A stretch of DNA of 64,000 bases from Elusimicrobiota bacterium (GTDB lineage Bacteria; Elusimicrobiota; Elusimicrobia; UBA1565; UBA9628), in assembly GCA_016212855.1 (NCBI GenBank), contig JACRDP010000009.1:1-64000 (forward strand). Direction: 5' to 3'. How positions within the stretch are numbered: position 1 is the first letter of the stretch; each line of letters starts with the position of its first letter. The translations under genes and the position numbers were made by a program. Of this stretch, positions 24,295-32,108 are shown piece after piece. The notes beneath the pieces are model-generated. The model ran no database searches, had not been told where the DNA came from, and was given only the letters and a program-made list of their open reading frames with translations.

Positions 24295-25350
24295 CTACTC
24301 GGCGGGGAGTTCCCGGGCGAACGCCGCGGCCTCGTCGAGCACGGCGGGCTCGGACACCTTGAGGCCCCACAGCACGAGCACGCTGAGCAAGGACGGCACG
24401 AGGTAATAAGCGGCGCGGTAAAGCAAGGCGGCGACGAGCGCGCGCCCGCCGCCGTAGCCGAGCGCTACGAGCACCGCCGCGGTCGAACCCTCGGCCGCGC
24501 CGAGCCCTCCGGGACGCGCCGGGATCAAAGTCGCGCCCTGGCCGACCGCGAACACGGCGCTCAGCGGGCCGAGCGGGAGCGGATCGCCGACGGCGAGGAA
24601 GCAGAACCACAGGGAGATCAAGGCGAAGCCCCAGTCGAGGCAGGTGTAGAGGATGGCGAGCGTCAGGCGCCCGCGCTCGTGGCGGATGCGCGCCAGCCCC
24701 TGCGCCATCTGCCGTTCGAAGGCCATGAAGCTCTCGGTCGGAATCTCCCGGCTCGACAGGCGGAAGGCCGCCTGGTTGGTCCAGTGGAAGACGCGCCGCG
24801 CCGCCTTGTGCCGCAGGTTTCCGTTGAGAAACAACGCGATCAAGCCGCCCGCGGCGCACAGCAGGACGACGAGCCCGACGATTCCCTCGACGAGCCCGAC
24901 CCGGCTGCCCTGCAGGCGGAAGGCCAAGGTCACCAGACCCTGGATGAGAATCGCGGCGAGCACGGCGTACAGGATCACGGCCGTCAGCGCGGACGCCACG
25001 ATCGTCGTCGCGATCGGCACGAGACGCTTGTGCAGCAGGTGCGCCTTCAACGCGAAGCCGCTCACGCCGCCGGTTGAAAAGACGTAATTGGCGGTGGTGG
25101 AAACGAGGGAGATGCCGAGAACGGTCGGCCCGCCCAGGGGATGCCCCAGCAAGGTCAGCACGGCCGAGAGCGCCAGCCCGCCCATCGCGTGGCTGGCGAG
25201 CGCGAAGAACAGCGCGACCGCCGCCCAGCCCCAGGACAGTCCCTCGGCCGCGGCCCGGACCTCGGCGTAGTTCGAGCCGACCACCCAGGCGAGCAGGCCG
25301 AGCGCGACCGCGGCGCCGAGCGCGATGACCGCGCGGCCACCGAGCTTCAA
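24295..25350 (-). CDS. flippase-like membrane protein (LPG synthase TM / UPF0104 family)
   Basis: This 351-residue protein has about eight helices and the features of the lysylphosphatidylglycerol-synthase transmembrane superfamily: TTANYVFSTGGVSGFALK (about 87-104), then QGATLIPARPGGLGAAEGS near residue 275 and a late YYLVPSLLSVLVLWGL. Family members flip or position lipid-linked substrates in the inner membrane. No catalytic MprF domain is attached. It overlaps the preceding gene by four bases, so both are likely made from one message. Confidence 0.75.
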   Translation of the reverse strand: MKLGGRAVIALGAAVALGLLAWVVGSNYAEVRAAAEGLSWGWAAVALFFALASHAMGGLALSAVLTLLGHPLGGPTVLGISLVSTTANYVFSTGGVSGFALKAHLLHKRLVPIATTIVASALTAVILYAVLAAILIQGLVTLAFRLQGSRVGLVEGIVGLVVLLCAAGGLIALFLNGNLRHKAARRVFHWTNQAAFRLSSREIPTESFMAFERQMAQGLARIRHERGRLTLAILYTCLDWGFALISLWFCFLAVGDPLPLGPLSAVFAVGQGATLIPARPGGLGAAEGSTAAVLVALGYGGGRALVAALLYRAAYYLVPSLLSVLVLWGLKVSEPAVLDEAAAFARELPAE

Positions 25351-26261
25351 GGAGATTTTCCGGCGGCGGAGGACAGGGCGATCACGTAGGTCAGGGAGCG
25401 CTGGACGTCCTCATCGGTGCCGTGGCCCTGCAGCAGGGCGATCAAGGACTGCGACGTGGTTCCGTCCGGCGCCGGCAGCCGCATTTCTCCGGACGCGTAC
25501 GACGCGTACATGGCCGCGGCCCCGCGCGCGGCGAAATACGAGATCGAGAACGACGTGACGACGAAGACGAGGGACAGCGCCGCGATCGCGGGGCCCAAGG
25601 ACGTGCGGACCGGGTCCGGCGCGAGGGCGCGCAAGTCCCCGGCGAGGCGCGCGCCGGCCACGAGACCGAAGGGAGCCCACAGCGGGCTGAGCAGCCAGCC
25701 CACGTACGGGATGAACGAGGGAACCCAGACGAGCAAGGCGATCAACGCCAGCCGCCCCGCGACGGCGCCGAAGTAGGGCCGCGCGCGCGCGAAGGACAGT
25801 TCGACGGCGGCGAGGCCGCTCGCCTCGCCGTGCAACTGATAGAACGGAGCGAAGAACAGTAGAACGGTCAGGATCATGCCGGGCAGGACCACGACGGCGA
25901 AGCCGCCGCATACGGCGAGCAGGACGAGCGAGAGCACCCACGCGAACGCCGGCGTGAGCCGCCAGCCCTCGCGCAGCGCCCTGTCCGCGCCGCCGTCCGT
26001 CGAGGCCGCGAGCATGGCCGCGGCCTGCGCCCAGGTCGAGAACCACAGCCCCGCGAGCAGCGCGAACGCCGACGCCGCGCCCCAGATCAGCCACGGCGAG
26101 CCCAGCCCGAGATACGCCGCGAGCCCCGCCGGCGCCAAGGGGAGGAGGACGAAGAAGGCGGTGACGAGCCCGCCGATGGCGAGCACCGACATCAGCGGCC
26201 AGAACCGCCGGCGGTAATCGGACCAGGACTCAGACAGCCAGGTTTCGACGCTCGGGAGCAT
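25347..26261 (-). CDS. polytopic membrane protein
   Basis: The 304-residue protein starts SESWSDYRRRFWPLMSVLAIGG and has about six hydrophobic helices. The central repeat-like pattern ALREGWRLTPAFAWVLSLVLL and ELSFARARPYFGAVAGRLALIALL resembles the membrane domain of DUF975 or glycerophosphodiesterase-type proteins, where two similar halves each begin with an amphipathic helix. No enzyme motif is visible. A TATCCT box ends seven bases before the ATG. Confidence 0.6.
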   Translation of the reverse strand: MLPSVETWLSESWSDYRRRFWPLMSVLAIGGLVTAFFVLLPLAPAGLAAYLGLGSPWLIWGAASAFALLAGLWFSTWAQAAAMLAASTDGGADRALREGWRLTPAFAWVLSLVLLAVCGGFAVVVLPGMILTVLLFFAPFYQLHGEASGLAAVELSFARARPYFGAVAGRLALIALLVWVPSFIPYVGWLLSPLWAPFGLVAGARLAGDLRALAPDPVRTSLGPAIAALSLVFVVTSFSISYFAARGAAAMYASYASGEMRLPAPDGTTSQSLIALLQGHGTDEDVQRSLTYVIALSSAAGKSP

Positions 26262-26268
26262 TAGGGTC

Positions 26269-26274
26269 AGGATA
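26269..26274 (-). promoter_or_regulatory. -10 box (TATCCT), leaderless geometry
   Basis: TATCCT on the minus strand ends seven bases before the ATG at 26261. It overlaps the stop region of the J-domain gene. Confidence 0.4.
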
Positions 26275-26823
26275 TCAAATAGGCCGGCGCAGTCTTCCCC
26301 GGCGGATGCCGCGCATCCACTCCTTCCTGTACTCCTCGTCCGTGATCATGAAGCGGCCCGCGCTCCAAAACGAGAGCATGATGCCGGCGATCATGATCAT
26401 GAACCAGCCCATACGCTCGTCCTCGTAGAGGATCGGCCGAAGGCCGAACGCGCGGGACAGGAAGCCTCCCGTCTCCGCGTAGGCATTGAGAAATCCGACG
26501 ACGACGGCGGCCCCGCCGATCGCGAGCCCGGCCCAGCCGACGAAACGCCGGAAATTGAACTCCTCGCCGGGCTTGAGCTCGGGCTCCTCCTCGCGCTGAG
26601 GCTCGACGTAGTCCCGCGCCGGCTGCGGCCCCGCCGCCTTGCGCACGTCCGGATCGCAGAGAAGGTCGTAAGCTTCTTTGAGCTTCTTATAGGTTTTCTC
26701 GGCCTCCGGATCGGCGAGACGGCGCTCGGGAGGAATGCGCCGCGCGATCACGCGGAAAGCCTCTTTGATCTCCGCCGCGGACGCGCCGCGCGGCAAGCCC
26801 AGCGTTTCGTAGGGATCGGGCAC
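26275..26823 (-). CDS. membrane-anchored degenerate J-domain protein
   Basis: The GTG at 26823 was chosen because a TTGATC-17-TAAACT promoter ends seven bases before it. A longer ATG frame to 26871 would run through that promoter. The 182-residue product opens with a J-domain (PYETLGLPRGASAAEIKEAF, EKTYKKLKEAYDLLCDP), but the HPD tripeptide that activates DnaK ATPase is replaced by IPP in RRIPPER. Two transmembrane helices follow (WAGLAIGGAAVVVGFL and WFMIMIAGIMLSFW). It is probably a membrane scaffold or adaptor rather than an active Hsp40. Confidence 0.7.
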   Translation of the reverse strand: MPDPYETLGLPRGASAAEIKEAFRVIARRIPPERRLADPEAEKTYKKLKEAYDLLCDPDVRKAAGPQPARDYVEPQREEEPELKPGEEFNFRRFVGWAGLAIGGAAVVVGFLNAYAETGGFLSRAFGLRPILYEDERMGWFMIMIAGIMLSFWSAGRFMITDEEYRKEWMRGIRRGRLRRPI

Positions 26824-26830
26824 CGCCGAT

Positions 26831-26859
26831 AGTTTAACGGGAAGGCCGCGGCTGATCAA
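26831..26859 (-). promoter_or_regulatory. sigma-70 promoter of the J-domain gene
   Basis: On the minus strand TTGATC (26859-26854), 17 bases and TAAACT (26836-26831) end seven bases before the GTG at 26823, so the message should be leaderless. Confidence 0.6.
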
Positions 26860-26870
26860 GGGGAACGCCA

Positions 26871-26899
26871 TTGACTCGGCGGCCCCGCCCCGCTACACT
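26871..26899 (+). promoter_or_regulatory. sigma-70 promoter of the response-regulator operon
   Basis: TTGACT (26871-26876), 17 bases and TACACT (26894-26899) end six bases before the GTG at 26906. It is back to back with the promoter of the J-domain gene. Confidence 0.65.
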
Positions 26900-26905
26900 G
26901 CTCGG

Positions 26906-27271
26906 GTGAAAAAGGTGGTGGTCGTCGATGACGATGACGATATGCGCGAGTTGATGGCCATGCTCCTGCGCGACCGCTACGAAGTCACGCTCGCCGTCAA
27001 CGGCAAGGCCGGCCTCGAGGCCGTGCGCACGGTGCGCCCCGACCTGCTCGTCCTCGATCTCCTGATGCCGATCATGCACGGCTTCGAGGTCTGCCAGCGC
27101 CTGCGCGCCGACCCCGAGCTCAAGAATACGAAAATCCTGATCAGCTCCTCGAAATCCTACAAGCACGACGTGCGCACCGCCGTCGAGGAAACGGGCGCCG
27201 ACGGCTACATCGTCAAGCCCTTCGAGGTCGCGGATTTCATCCGCCGCGTCGACGAAATGGCGGGAGCCTGA
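26906..27271 (+). CDS. single-domain response regulator
   Basis: This is a 121-residue CheY-like receiver domain with no output domain. The acidic pocket VVVDDDDDM, the phospho-acceptor Asp51 in VLDLLMP, a Ser near position 80 and the switch lysine Lys104 in IVKPFE are all present. It is co-transcribed with a metallo-beta-lactamase-fold hydrolase (TGATG overlap). No histidine kinase is adjacent. It probably acts through protein-protein contact. Confidence 0.85.
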   Translation: MKKVVVVDDDDDMRELMAMLLRDRYEVTLAVNGKAGLEAVRTVRPDLLVLDLLMPIMHGFEVCQRLRADPELKNTKILISSSKSYKHDVRTAVEETGADGYIVKPFEVADFIRRVDEMAGA

Positions 27272-28128
27272 TGCAGGTCCGCTTCTGGGGCGTGCGCGGC
27301 TCGATTCCGGCTCCGGGTCCCAAGACGGTGCGCTACGGCGGCAACACGCCGTGCGTCGAGCTGACGTGCGGCGGAGAAACCTTCATCATCGACGCCGGCA
27401 CCGGCATTCGAGAACTAGGCTTCGACCTGATGAAACGCGCGGCGGGCAAGCCGATCTCGGGCCGGCTGTTCATCGGGCACTCGCACTGGGATCACATCCA
27501 GGGGTTCCCCTTCTTCACTCCTCTTTTCCTGCCCGCGACGAAATTCCAGATTTACGGGATGCACGGCACGACCAGGTCGTTTCAAGAGGTCATGGCCGGG
27601 CAGATGCACTCGACCTACTTCCCGGTCCAAATGCACGAGCTGCCCTCCAACCCCGAGTTCATCGAACTGGGCGGACCGCTCGAGGCCGGGCCGGTCAAGG
27701 TCAGCTACCACTTCCTCAATCATCCCGGCATCACGGTCGGCTATCGCTTCGAGTACGAGGGCAAGGTCGTTTCCTACATCAGCGACCACGAGCCCTACGG
27801 CAAGCTGAACGTGAAGGGCCAGTTCAGCGAGAAGGAGGACGCCTTGATCGTCCGCTTCATCGCCGGCTCGGACCTCCTCATCTGCGAGGCGCAGTACACC
27901 GCCGACGAGTACAAGCTCAAGCGCGGCTGGGGCCACGGCACCTTCGAGGACGTCCTCGATCTCGCCGAGGCGGCCGAGGTCAAGCGGATGGCGCTGTTCC
28001 ACCACGATCCGCTGCACGACGACGACAAGCTCGACGCGAGGCTGAAGGAGGGCGCTTTGCTCATCACCTCGCGCAAGCTGGCGGTCGACTGCTTCGCCGC
28101 GCGTGAAGGGATGGTCGTCGAGATTTAA
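27271..28128 (+). CDS. metallo-beta-lactamase-fold hydrolase
   Basis: The 285-residue protein starts MQVRFWGVRGSIPAPGP, a signature of a PhnP/RNase Z-like subgroup of MBL-fold phosphoesterases. Metal ligands are visible: HSHWDH (H-x-H-x-D-H), His in FLNHPG, Asp in YISDHEP and His in ALFHHDP. Such proteins often accompany receiver domains and may cleave cyclic or phosphodiester nucleotides. The partnership with the response regulator suggests a phosphorylation-gated signalling enzyme, which is an inference. Confidence 0.8.
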   Translation: MQVRFWGVRGSIPAPGPKTVRYGGNTPCVELTCGGETFIIDAGTGIRELGFDLMKRAAGKPISGRLFIGHSHWDHIQGFPFFTPLFLPATKFQIYGMHGTTRSFQEVMAGQMHSTYFPVQMHELPSNPEFIELGGPLEAGPVKVSYHFLNHPGITVGYRFEYEGKVVSYISDHEPYGKLNVKGQFSEKEDALIVRFIAGSDLLICEAQYTADEYKLKRGWGHGTFEDVLDLAEAAEVKRMALFHHDPLHDDDKLDARLKEGALLITSRKLAVDCFAAREGMVVEI

Positions 28129-28826
28129 GCCCAGTACGGGCGGAAGAGCTTCTCGAGCCAGCCCAAGCCGTGCTTGCCCTCGGTCTTGCGGATCGCCGCG
28201 GACGTGAAGTCGGCGAAGCAGTCGAGCTTGACGACCGCGTTGGCGTTCGCGTCTTCGGCGTCGAGCGAGCGCAGCCGCGCGGCGAACTGCTGGTTCACTT
28301 CCCGGATCGCGTCGTAGATCCCCGCCAGCCCGTGCATGGTCCAGTCGGGCGTCAAGCCCTTGCGCGCGGCGATGAACTGCGCGAGCAGGTACATCGACAT
28401 GGCCCGGTACTCGGTCTCCTGCAGGCTCGGGAACGGCAGATGGGTGAAGGCCATCGGGCGCATCTTGTCGAGAATCGGGCAGCCGCTCGCGGACATCACG
28501 AGCCCGAACAGGGCGCTCACGCCGGCCTGCATCGCAACGCGCCGGCTGTAGGAGCGGCCCTCGGCCTCGACGACCACGTCGGCCATCTCGTAGGAGATCG
28601 AGTCCTTGAACGCGACCGCCAGCGGCGCGATGTTGACCGCCACGGGACAGCGCGGGCTGTCCGCGGGCTTGAGCGGGCAGTTCGAGCACTGCTGGTGCTC
28701 CAGGCGCGTCCACTCCGGCGGCTCGGCGTCCGTCTCGCCGCGGTAGTCGAGCGTGTCGGGATCGAGGCGGACGAGGAACTCCTTCACGGGGCCTTTGTCG
28801 GGCGTGAAGCGGTAGCGCAGGTCCAT
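28125..28826 (-). CDS. conserved Cys-rich protein of unknown function
   Basis: The start at 28826 (MDLRYRFTP) was chosen because a TATTTT box ends six bases upstream. An ATG ten codons earlier exists. The 233-residue protein contains QCSNCPL, SPRCPVAVN and SGCPILD, a set of cysteines that could bind metal, and an acidic middle region DVVVEAEGRSYSRRV. Similar YRFTPDKG/CxNCPL proteins exist in other Gram-negative bacteria, but I do not know a function. It overlaps the MBL gene convergently by four bases. Confidence 0.6.
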   Translation of the reverse strand: MDLRYRFTPDKGPVKEFLVRLDPDTLDYRGETDAEPPEWTRLEHQQCSNCPLKPADSPRCPVAVNIAPLAVAFKDSISYEMADVVVEAEGRSYSRRVAMQAGVSALFGLVMSASGCPILDKMRPMAFTHLPFPSLQETEYRAMSMYLLAQFIAARKGLTPDWTMHGLAGIYDAIREVNQQFAARLRSLDAEDANANAVVKLDCFADFTSAAIRKTEGKHGLGWLEKLFRPYWA

Positions 28827-28832
28827 GCTGAG

Positions 28833-28838
28833 AAAATA
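28833..28838 (-). promoter_or_regulatory. -10 box (TATTTT), leaderless geometry
   Basis: TATTTT on the minus strand ends six bases before the ATG at 28826. A weak -35 (TTCTTA) lies 17 bases further upstream. Confidence 0.35.
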
Positions 28839-28841
28839 GGA

Positions 28842-28847
28842 TATAAT
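28842..28847 (+). promoter_or_regulatory. consensus -10 box (TATAAT)
   Basis: TATAAT lies in the sequence AAATAGGATATAATCAC, which recurs exactly before tRNA-Ser at 30541-30557. The seventh base after it is followed by an in-frame ATA codon of the downstream membrane-protein ORF. Confidence 0.5.
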
Positions 28848-28923
28848 CACGTCCATAAGAAGGGCAGCCCTCCGCCTCGCGCGCCGTCACACCGCCCTCG
28901 ACCGCGCCGCGACGTCCGTCGGC

Positions 28924-30546
28924 GTGTGCGGCGCCTTTCTTGCGGCCTTCTACCCGCTGCACAACCCGGACCTGTTCTGGCATCTCGCCGTCGGCCGGCG
29001 CATGGCCGAACTCGGGCGCCCGCTCTTCGAGGAACCGCTCGCGCTGGCGGGCGCGCTCGGACGCGGATTGCCCTGGATCGGCTTCGAGTGGCTCAGCGAG
29101 CTTTTTTATTACGCGGCCTGGACGGCGGGCGGTTTCGTCGGGCTGGTGATCTTGAAGGCGGCGCTGGCCGCGGCGACCGCCTGGGCGCTCGATTCGGGCA
29201 TGCGCCGCGCGGCCGTTTCCCCGTTCCTGCGCGTGTCGGCGCTCTTGGCCTGGGCCGCGCTGTGCCAGACGCGCTTTATGCTCGAGCCCGAGTTGTTCAC
29301 CTTTTTGATGCTCGCTTTACTGTGGCGCCGCATCGAGGAAGGGCGCCGCTGGTCCGTTCGCGACATCGCCTCCTGGGCGGGTCTTTTCGCGCTGTGGGCC
29401 AACCTGCACGGCGGCGTCGTGTACGGGTTGGGCCTGCTCGCACTGCGCGCGCTCGACGATCCCTCTCCCCTGCGCGAGCGGGCGGGCCGCGTGCTCGCCT
29501 GCGCCGCGGCGGCCGCGCTCACGCCGTACGGCCCCGCGGTCTACGGCGTGGCCTTCCACCTGTTGGGCGACATGGCGAGTCTGCGCGCCGGCAACGTCGA
29601 GTGGATGTCTCCCGTGCTGCTGCCGGGAGTCCTGCCCAAGGCTTATTTTTTGCTGCCGCTCGGGGGCCTGGCCCTTCTATGGAGGCGGCAAGCCCGCGGC
29701 GAAAAGGTTGAAATCGGGCGCCTGCTGACGCTGGCGGCCTTCGGGCTTTGGGGCGGGCTGTCGATGCGCAGCATCTCGGTGGCCGCGACCGTGCTGGTAC
29801 CGCTCTGCGCCGGGCTGCTCGACGCCGAACCGGCGGCGAAACGGCTGCGCGGGAGCGGCCCCGCGCTCGCGGCCCTTCTCGTCTGCGCGATCGGGTTTTC
29901 CGGCGCGGTCTTCTCGGCCCGCCCGCTCGGCTCGCCCTGGTTCGGCGTGAGCTGGGCGTTCTTCCCGCGCGAGCTCAGCGAGGCGCTCGCGCGGGAAGTC
30001 CCGGCGGGCGCGATTTACGCGCCGTTCGACTGGGCCTCGTACCCCGCCTGGCGCTTCTATCCGGAGCGCCGCGTCCACGCCTACGGGCGCCTCGACGTGT
30101 TCCACGCCCGGTTGACTCGGGCGGCCGCGGCGCGCGCCGAGCCCTCATCGTGGTCGGCGTTCCTGGAGAGCGAAGGCGTGGAGGCCGCGCTCGAAAAGCC
30201 GCCGTCGCGAAGGCTGCCCGGAGTGGTCCACGACCCGGCCCGCCGCCGCGTGCTGCGCGTCGCGCGCTCGCCCTTCGCGGCCTATTACCCTCCTGAGCGC
30301 TGGGTTCTCGCGCATTGGAACGAAGAGGGATTTCTCTTCGCCCGGCGCCGCGCCGGAACGCGCGCCGGCTGGCTGGATCCGTCGGACCTGGACTATCTGC
30401 GCCTGCTCGTCGACCAGCGCTGGCTCGACGCGCGCCGTCTCTGCCGCGAGGGGCGCGAGCATCGCGAGCGCTTCGGCCTCTCGCGCTACGACGCCGAGCT
30501 CGAGAGCTTCTGCCGCGTTGAGGCGAAATTTCAATTGAGTAAATAG
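28924..30546 (+). CDS. GT-C-like polytopic membrane protein
   Basis: The conventional start is GTG at 28924, giving 540 residues. The frame is open upstream, and an ATA at 28855 with leaderless geometry would add 23 residues and complete the first helix. The protein has about ten helices, an early acidic-aromatic loop NPDLFWHLAVGRR (as in the first periplasmic loop of GT-C glycosyltransferases), WANLHGGVVYG in the middle and a soluble C-terminal domain. It is probably a lipid-linked-sugar-dependent glycosyltransferase. Donor and acceptor are unknown. Confidence 0.65.
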   Translation: MCGAFLAAFYPLHNPDLFWHLAVGRRMAELGRPLFEEPLALAGALGRGLPWIGFEWLSELFYYAAWTAGGFVGLVILKAALAAATAWALDSGMRRAAVSPFLRVSALLAWAALCQTRFMLEPELFTFLMLALLWRRIEEGRRWSVRDIASWAGLFALWANLHGGVVYGLGLLALRALDDPSPLRERAGRVLACAAAAALTPYGPAVYGVAFHLLGDMASLRAGNVEWMSPVLLPGVLPKAYFLLPLGGLALLWRRQARGEKVEIGRLLTLAAFGLWGGLSMRSISVAATVLVPLCAGLLDAEPAAKRLRGSGPALAALLVCAIGFSGAVFSARPLGSPWFGVSWAFFPRELSEALAREVPAGAIYAPFDWASYPAWRFYPERRVHAYGRLDVFHARLTRAAAARAEPSSWSAFLESEGVEAALEKPPSRRLPGVVHDPARRRVLRVARSPFAAYYPPERWVLAHWNEEGFLFARRRAGTRAGWLDPSDLDYLRLLVDQRWLDARRLCREGREHRERFGLSRYDAELESFCRVEAKFQLSK

Positions 30547-30548
30547 GA

Positions 30549-30554
30549 TATAAT
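30549..30554 (+). promoter_or_regulatory. -10 box of tRNA-Ser
   Basis: TATAAT ends ten bases before the tRNA 5' end and lies three bases after the stop codon of the preceding gene. A -35 is not obvious. Confidence 0.55.
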
Positions 30555-30564
30555 CACTTCCCTA

Positions 30565-30654
30565 GGAAGGGTGGCCGAGTGGTCGAAGGCGCACGACTGG
30601 AAATCGTGTAGGGTCTAAAAGCCCTCGAGGGTTCGAATCCCTCCTCTTCCGCCA
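30565..30654 (+). tRNA. tRNA-Ser(GGA)
   Basis: The acceptor GGAAGGG pairs with CTCTTCC (one G-T pair). The anticodon stem ACGA/TCGT encloses the loop CTGGAAA, so the anticodon is GGA, which reads UCC/UCU. A long variable arm typical of serine tRNAs and the T-loop GGTTCGAATCC are present. CCA is encoded at 30652-30654. The next ORF begins two bases later. Confidence 0.95.
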
Positions 30655-30656
30655 TT

Positions 30657-32051
30657 TTGAAAGCTTCGCCCTCCATCCCGCCGCGTTCCGCTTTCGTTCT
30701 CGCCGCCTGCTCCTTGCTCGTGCTGGCCTTCGCCCCGGCGCAATACTTCGGCCGCCAGCAAGACGACGTCCTCTATCTCGTCGGCGCGCGCGCCCTCGCC
30801 TCGGGCCGCTACTGCCTGCTCACCGATCCCGCCTGCCCGCCGCTGACGATGATCAATCCGCTGTGGCCGGCGCTGCTGGCGCCGCTGACTTTTCTCACCG
30901 AGAACACCGGTACGTTCCAGGCGCTGTCGGCCCTGTTCATGGCCGCGGTTCCCATCGCCGTCTGGGCGTGGCTGAGGCGCCGGACCGACGAGACGTCGGC
31001 CCTGCTCGCCGCCGCCTTGTTCGCGTCCTCGCCGCTCGTCCTTTCCCAATCCGGCACGGTGATGTCCGAACCCCTGTTCACCCTCGCGCTCCTGTCCATG
31101 CTCCTCGCGCTCGACACGGGGCGCGCGCTGCCCGCAGGCCTCTCCGCCGCCGCGATGCTGCTCACCCGCACGGCGGGCCTCGCCGCCTTGCCCGCGCTCG
31201 CGGCGGTCAAACGTCGCGACGCCCTGAAAGCAGGGCTTCCACCGGCCCTGGCTTTCGCGGCCTGGTGCGCGTGGTCATGGTCGCGCGGCGGCTCCGTCGG
31301 TAAATTCGACCTATTCGGGCTCACGTACGGCGGGAATCCGTCGGCCAAGCTCCTGCGCGTCGCCGCGGCCAACGCCCGCTACTACGCCGCGGAACTGGGC
31401 GGCGGATTCACGCCGGCGTCCTGGGCCGACGGACGTCTCGCCCTTCTTCTCGGCGCGGTTCTGGGCGCGTTCGCCTTGCGCGGCGCCCTGCGCGCGCGGC
31501 GCGACCCCGCGGCGTGGGCGCTGCTCGGAACCGTCGCGATGCACGCCGTCTGGGGCTGGCAGTATGAACGCTATCTGATCCCGCTTTTGCCGCTGCTGCT
31601 CTGGGGCCTGATCGCCGCGCTCGGTAGCTTCGCCAAGCCCTCGCTCGCCGCGCTGCTCGTTCTTCAGCTCGTCTTCCAGACCTTGCCGCGCCTCGGGCGG
31701 CCCAGCCCTTGGGCCGAGCCGGAGCTCGCGAAGACCTACGCTTGGCTCTCGCGGACCGCGCCCGCGCTCCTGAGCAGCGCCGAGCCCGCACGCGACGGCT
31801 GGCTGTCCGGCTTGCCCAGCCGCCCTCTGCCTCTCGTCGAAAAAGACGAGGATTTTGCGAAGGCGCTGAAGGCCGCGCGCGTCGATTACGTCCTGCGCGT
31901 GGACGGGCTCGACTACGGACTGCAGGCCGACCCGGACGCCGGGCCGCGCCGGCAATTGGAGCGCATCTACCGCCGTCTCGAAAATCCGAAGCTGTTCCGC
32001 AAGCTCCACGAGGAGCCCGGCGAGCGCGCCGCGGTGTACGCGCCGCGCTGA
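30657..32051 (+). CDS. GT-C/GT39-like membrane glycosyltransferase
   Basis: The frame opens with TTG two bases after the tRNA-Ser CCA end. No ATG or GTG preserves the first helix, so TTG is the best start. The 464-residue protein has an early loop GRQQDDVLYLVGARAL with paired Asp residues as in GT39-type enzymes. About ten helices follow, then WGWQYERYLIPLLPLLL and a soluble C-terminal domain. It probably transfers sugars from lipid carriers at the inner membrane. It ends at a bidirectional terminator. Confidence 0.65.
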   Translation: MKASPSIPPRSAFVLAACSLLVLAFAPAQYFGRQQDDVLYLVGARALASGRYCLLTDPACPPLTMINPLWPALLAPLTFLTENTGTFQALSALFMAAVPIAVWAWLRRRTDETSALLAAALFASSPLVLSQSGTVMSEPLFTLALLSMLLALDTGRALPAGLSAAAMLLTRTAGLAALPALAAVKRRDALKAGLPPALAFAAWCAWSWSRGGSVGKFDLFGLTYGGNPSAKLLRVAAANARYYAAELGGGFTPASWADGRLALLLGAVLGAFALRGALRARRDPAAWALLGTVAMHAVWGWQYERYLIPLLPLLLWGLIAALGSFAKPSLAALLVLQLVFQTLPRLGRPSPWAEPELAKTYAWLSRTAPALLSSAEPARDGWLSGLPSRPLPLVEKDEDFAKALKAARVDYVLRVDGLDYGLQADPDAGPRRQLERIYRRLENPKLFRKLHEEPGERAAVYAPR

Positions 32052-32057
32052 AAAACC

Positions 32058-32087
32058 GGCGCCAGGAGCCGTTAGGCTCCGGGCGCC
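32058..32087. terminator. bidirectional terminator between convergent genes
   Basis: GGCGCC-GGAGCC pairs with GGCTCC-GGCGCC around a GTTA loop. TTCTT follows on the plus strand and GGTTTTTC on the minus strand, so it can serve both the glycosyltransferase and pilin 1. Confidence 0.65.
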
Positions 32088-32108
32088 TTCTTCGTCAATC
32101 GGGCCGGT

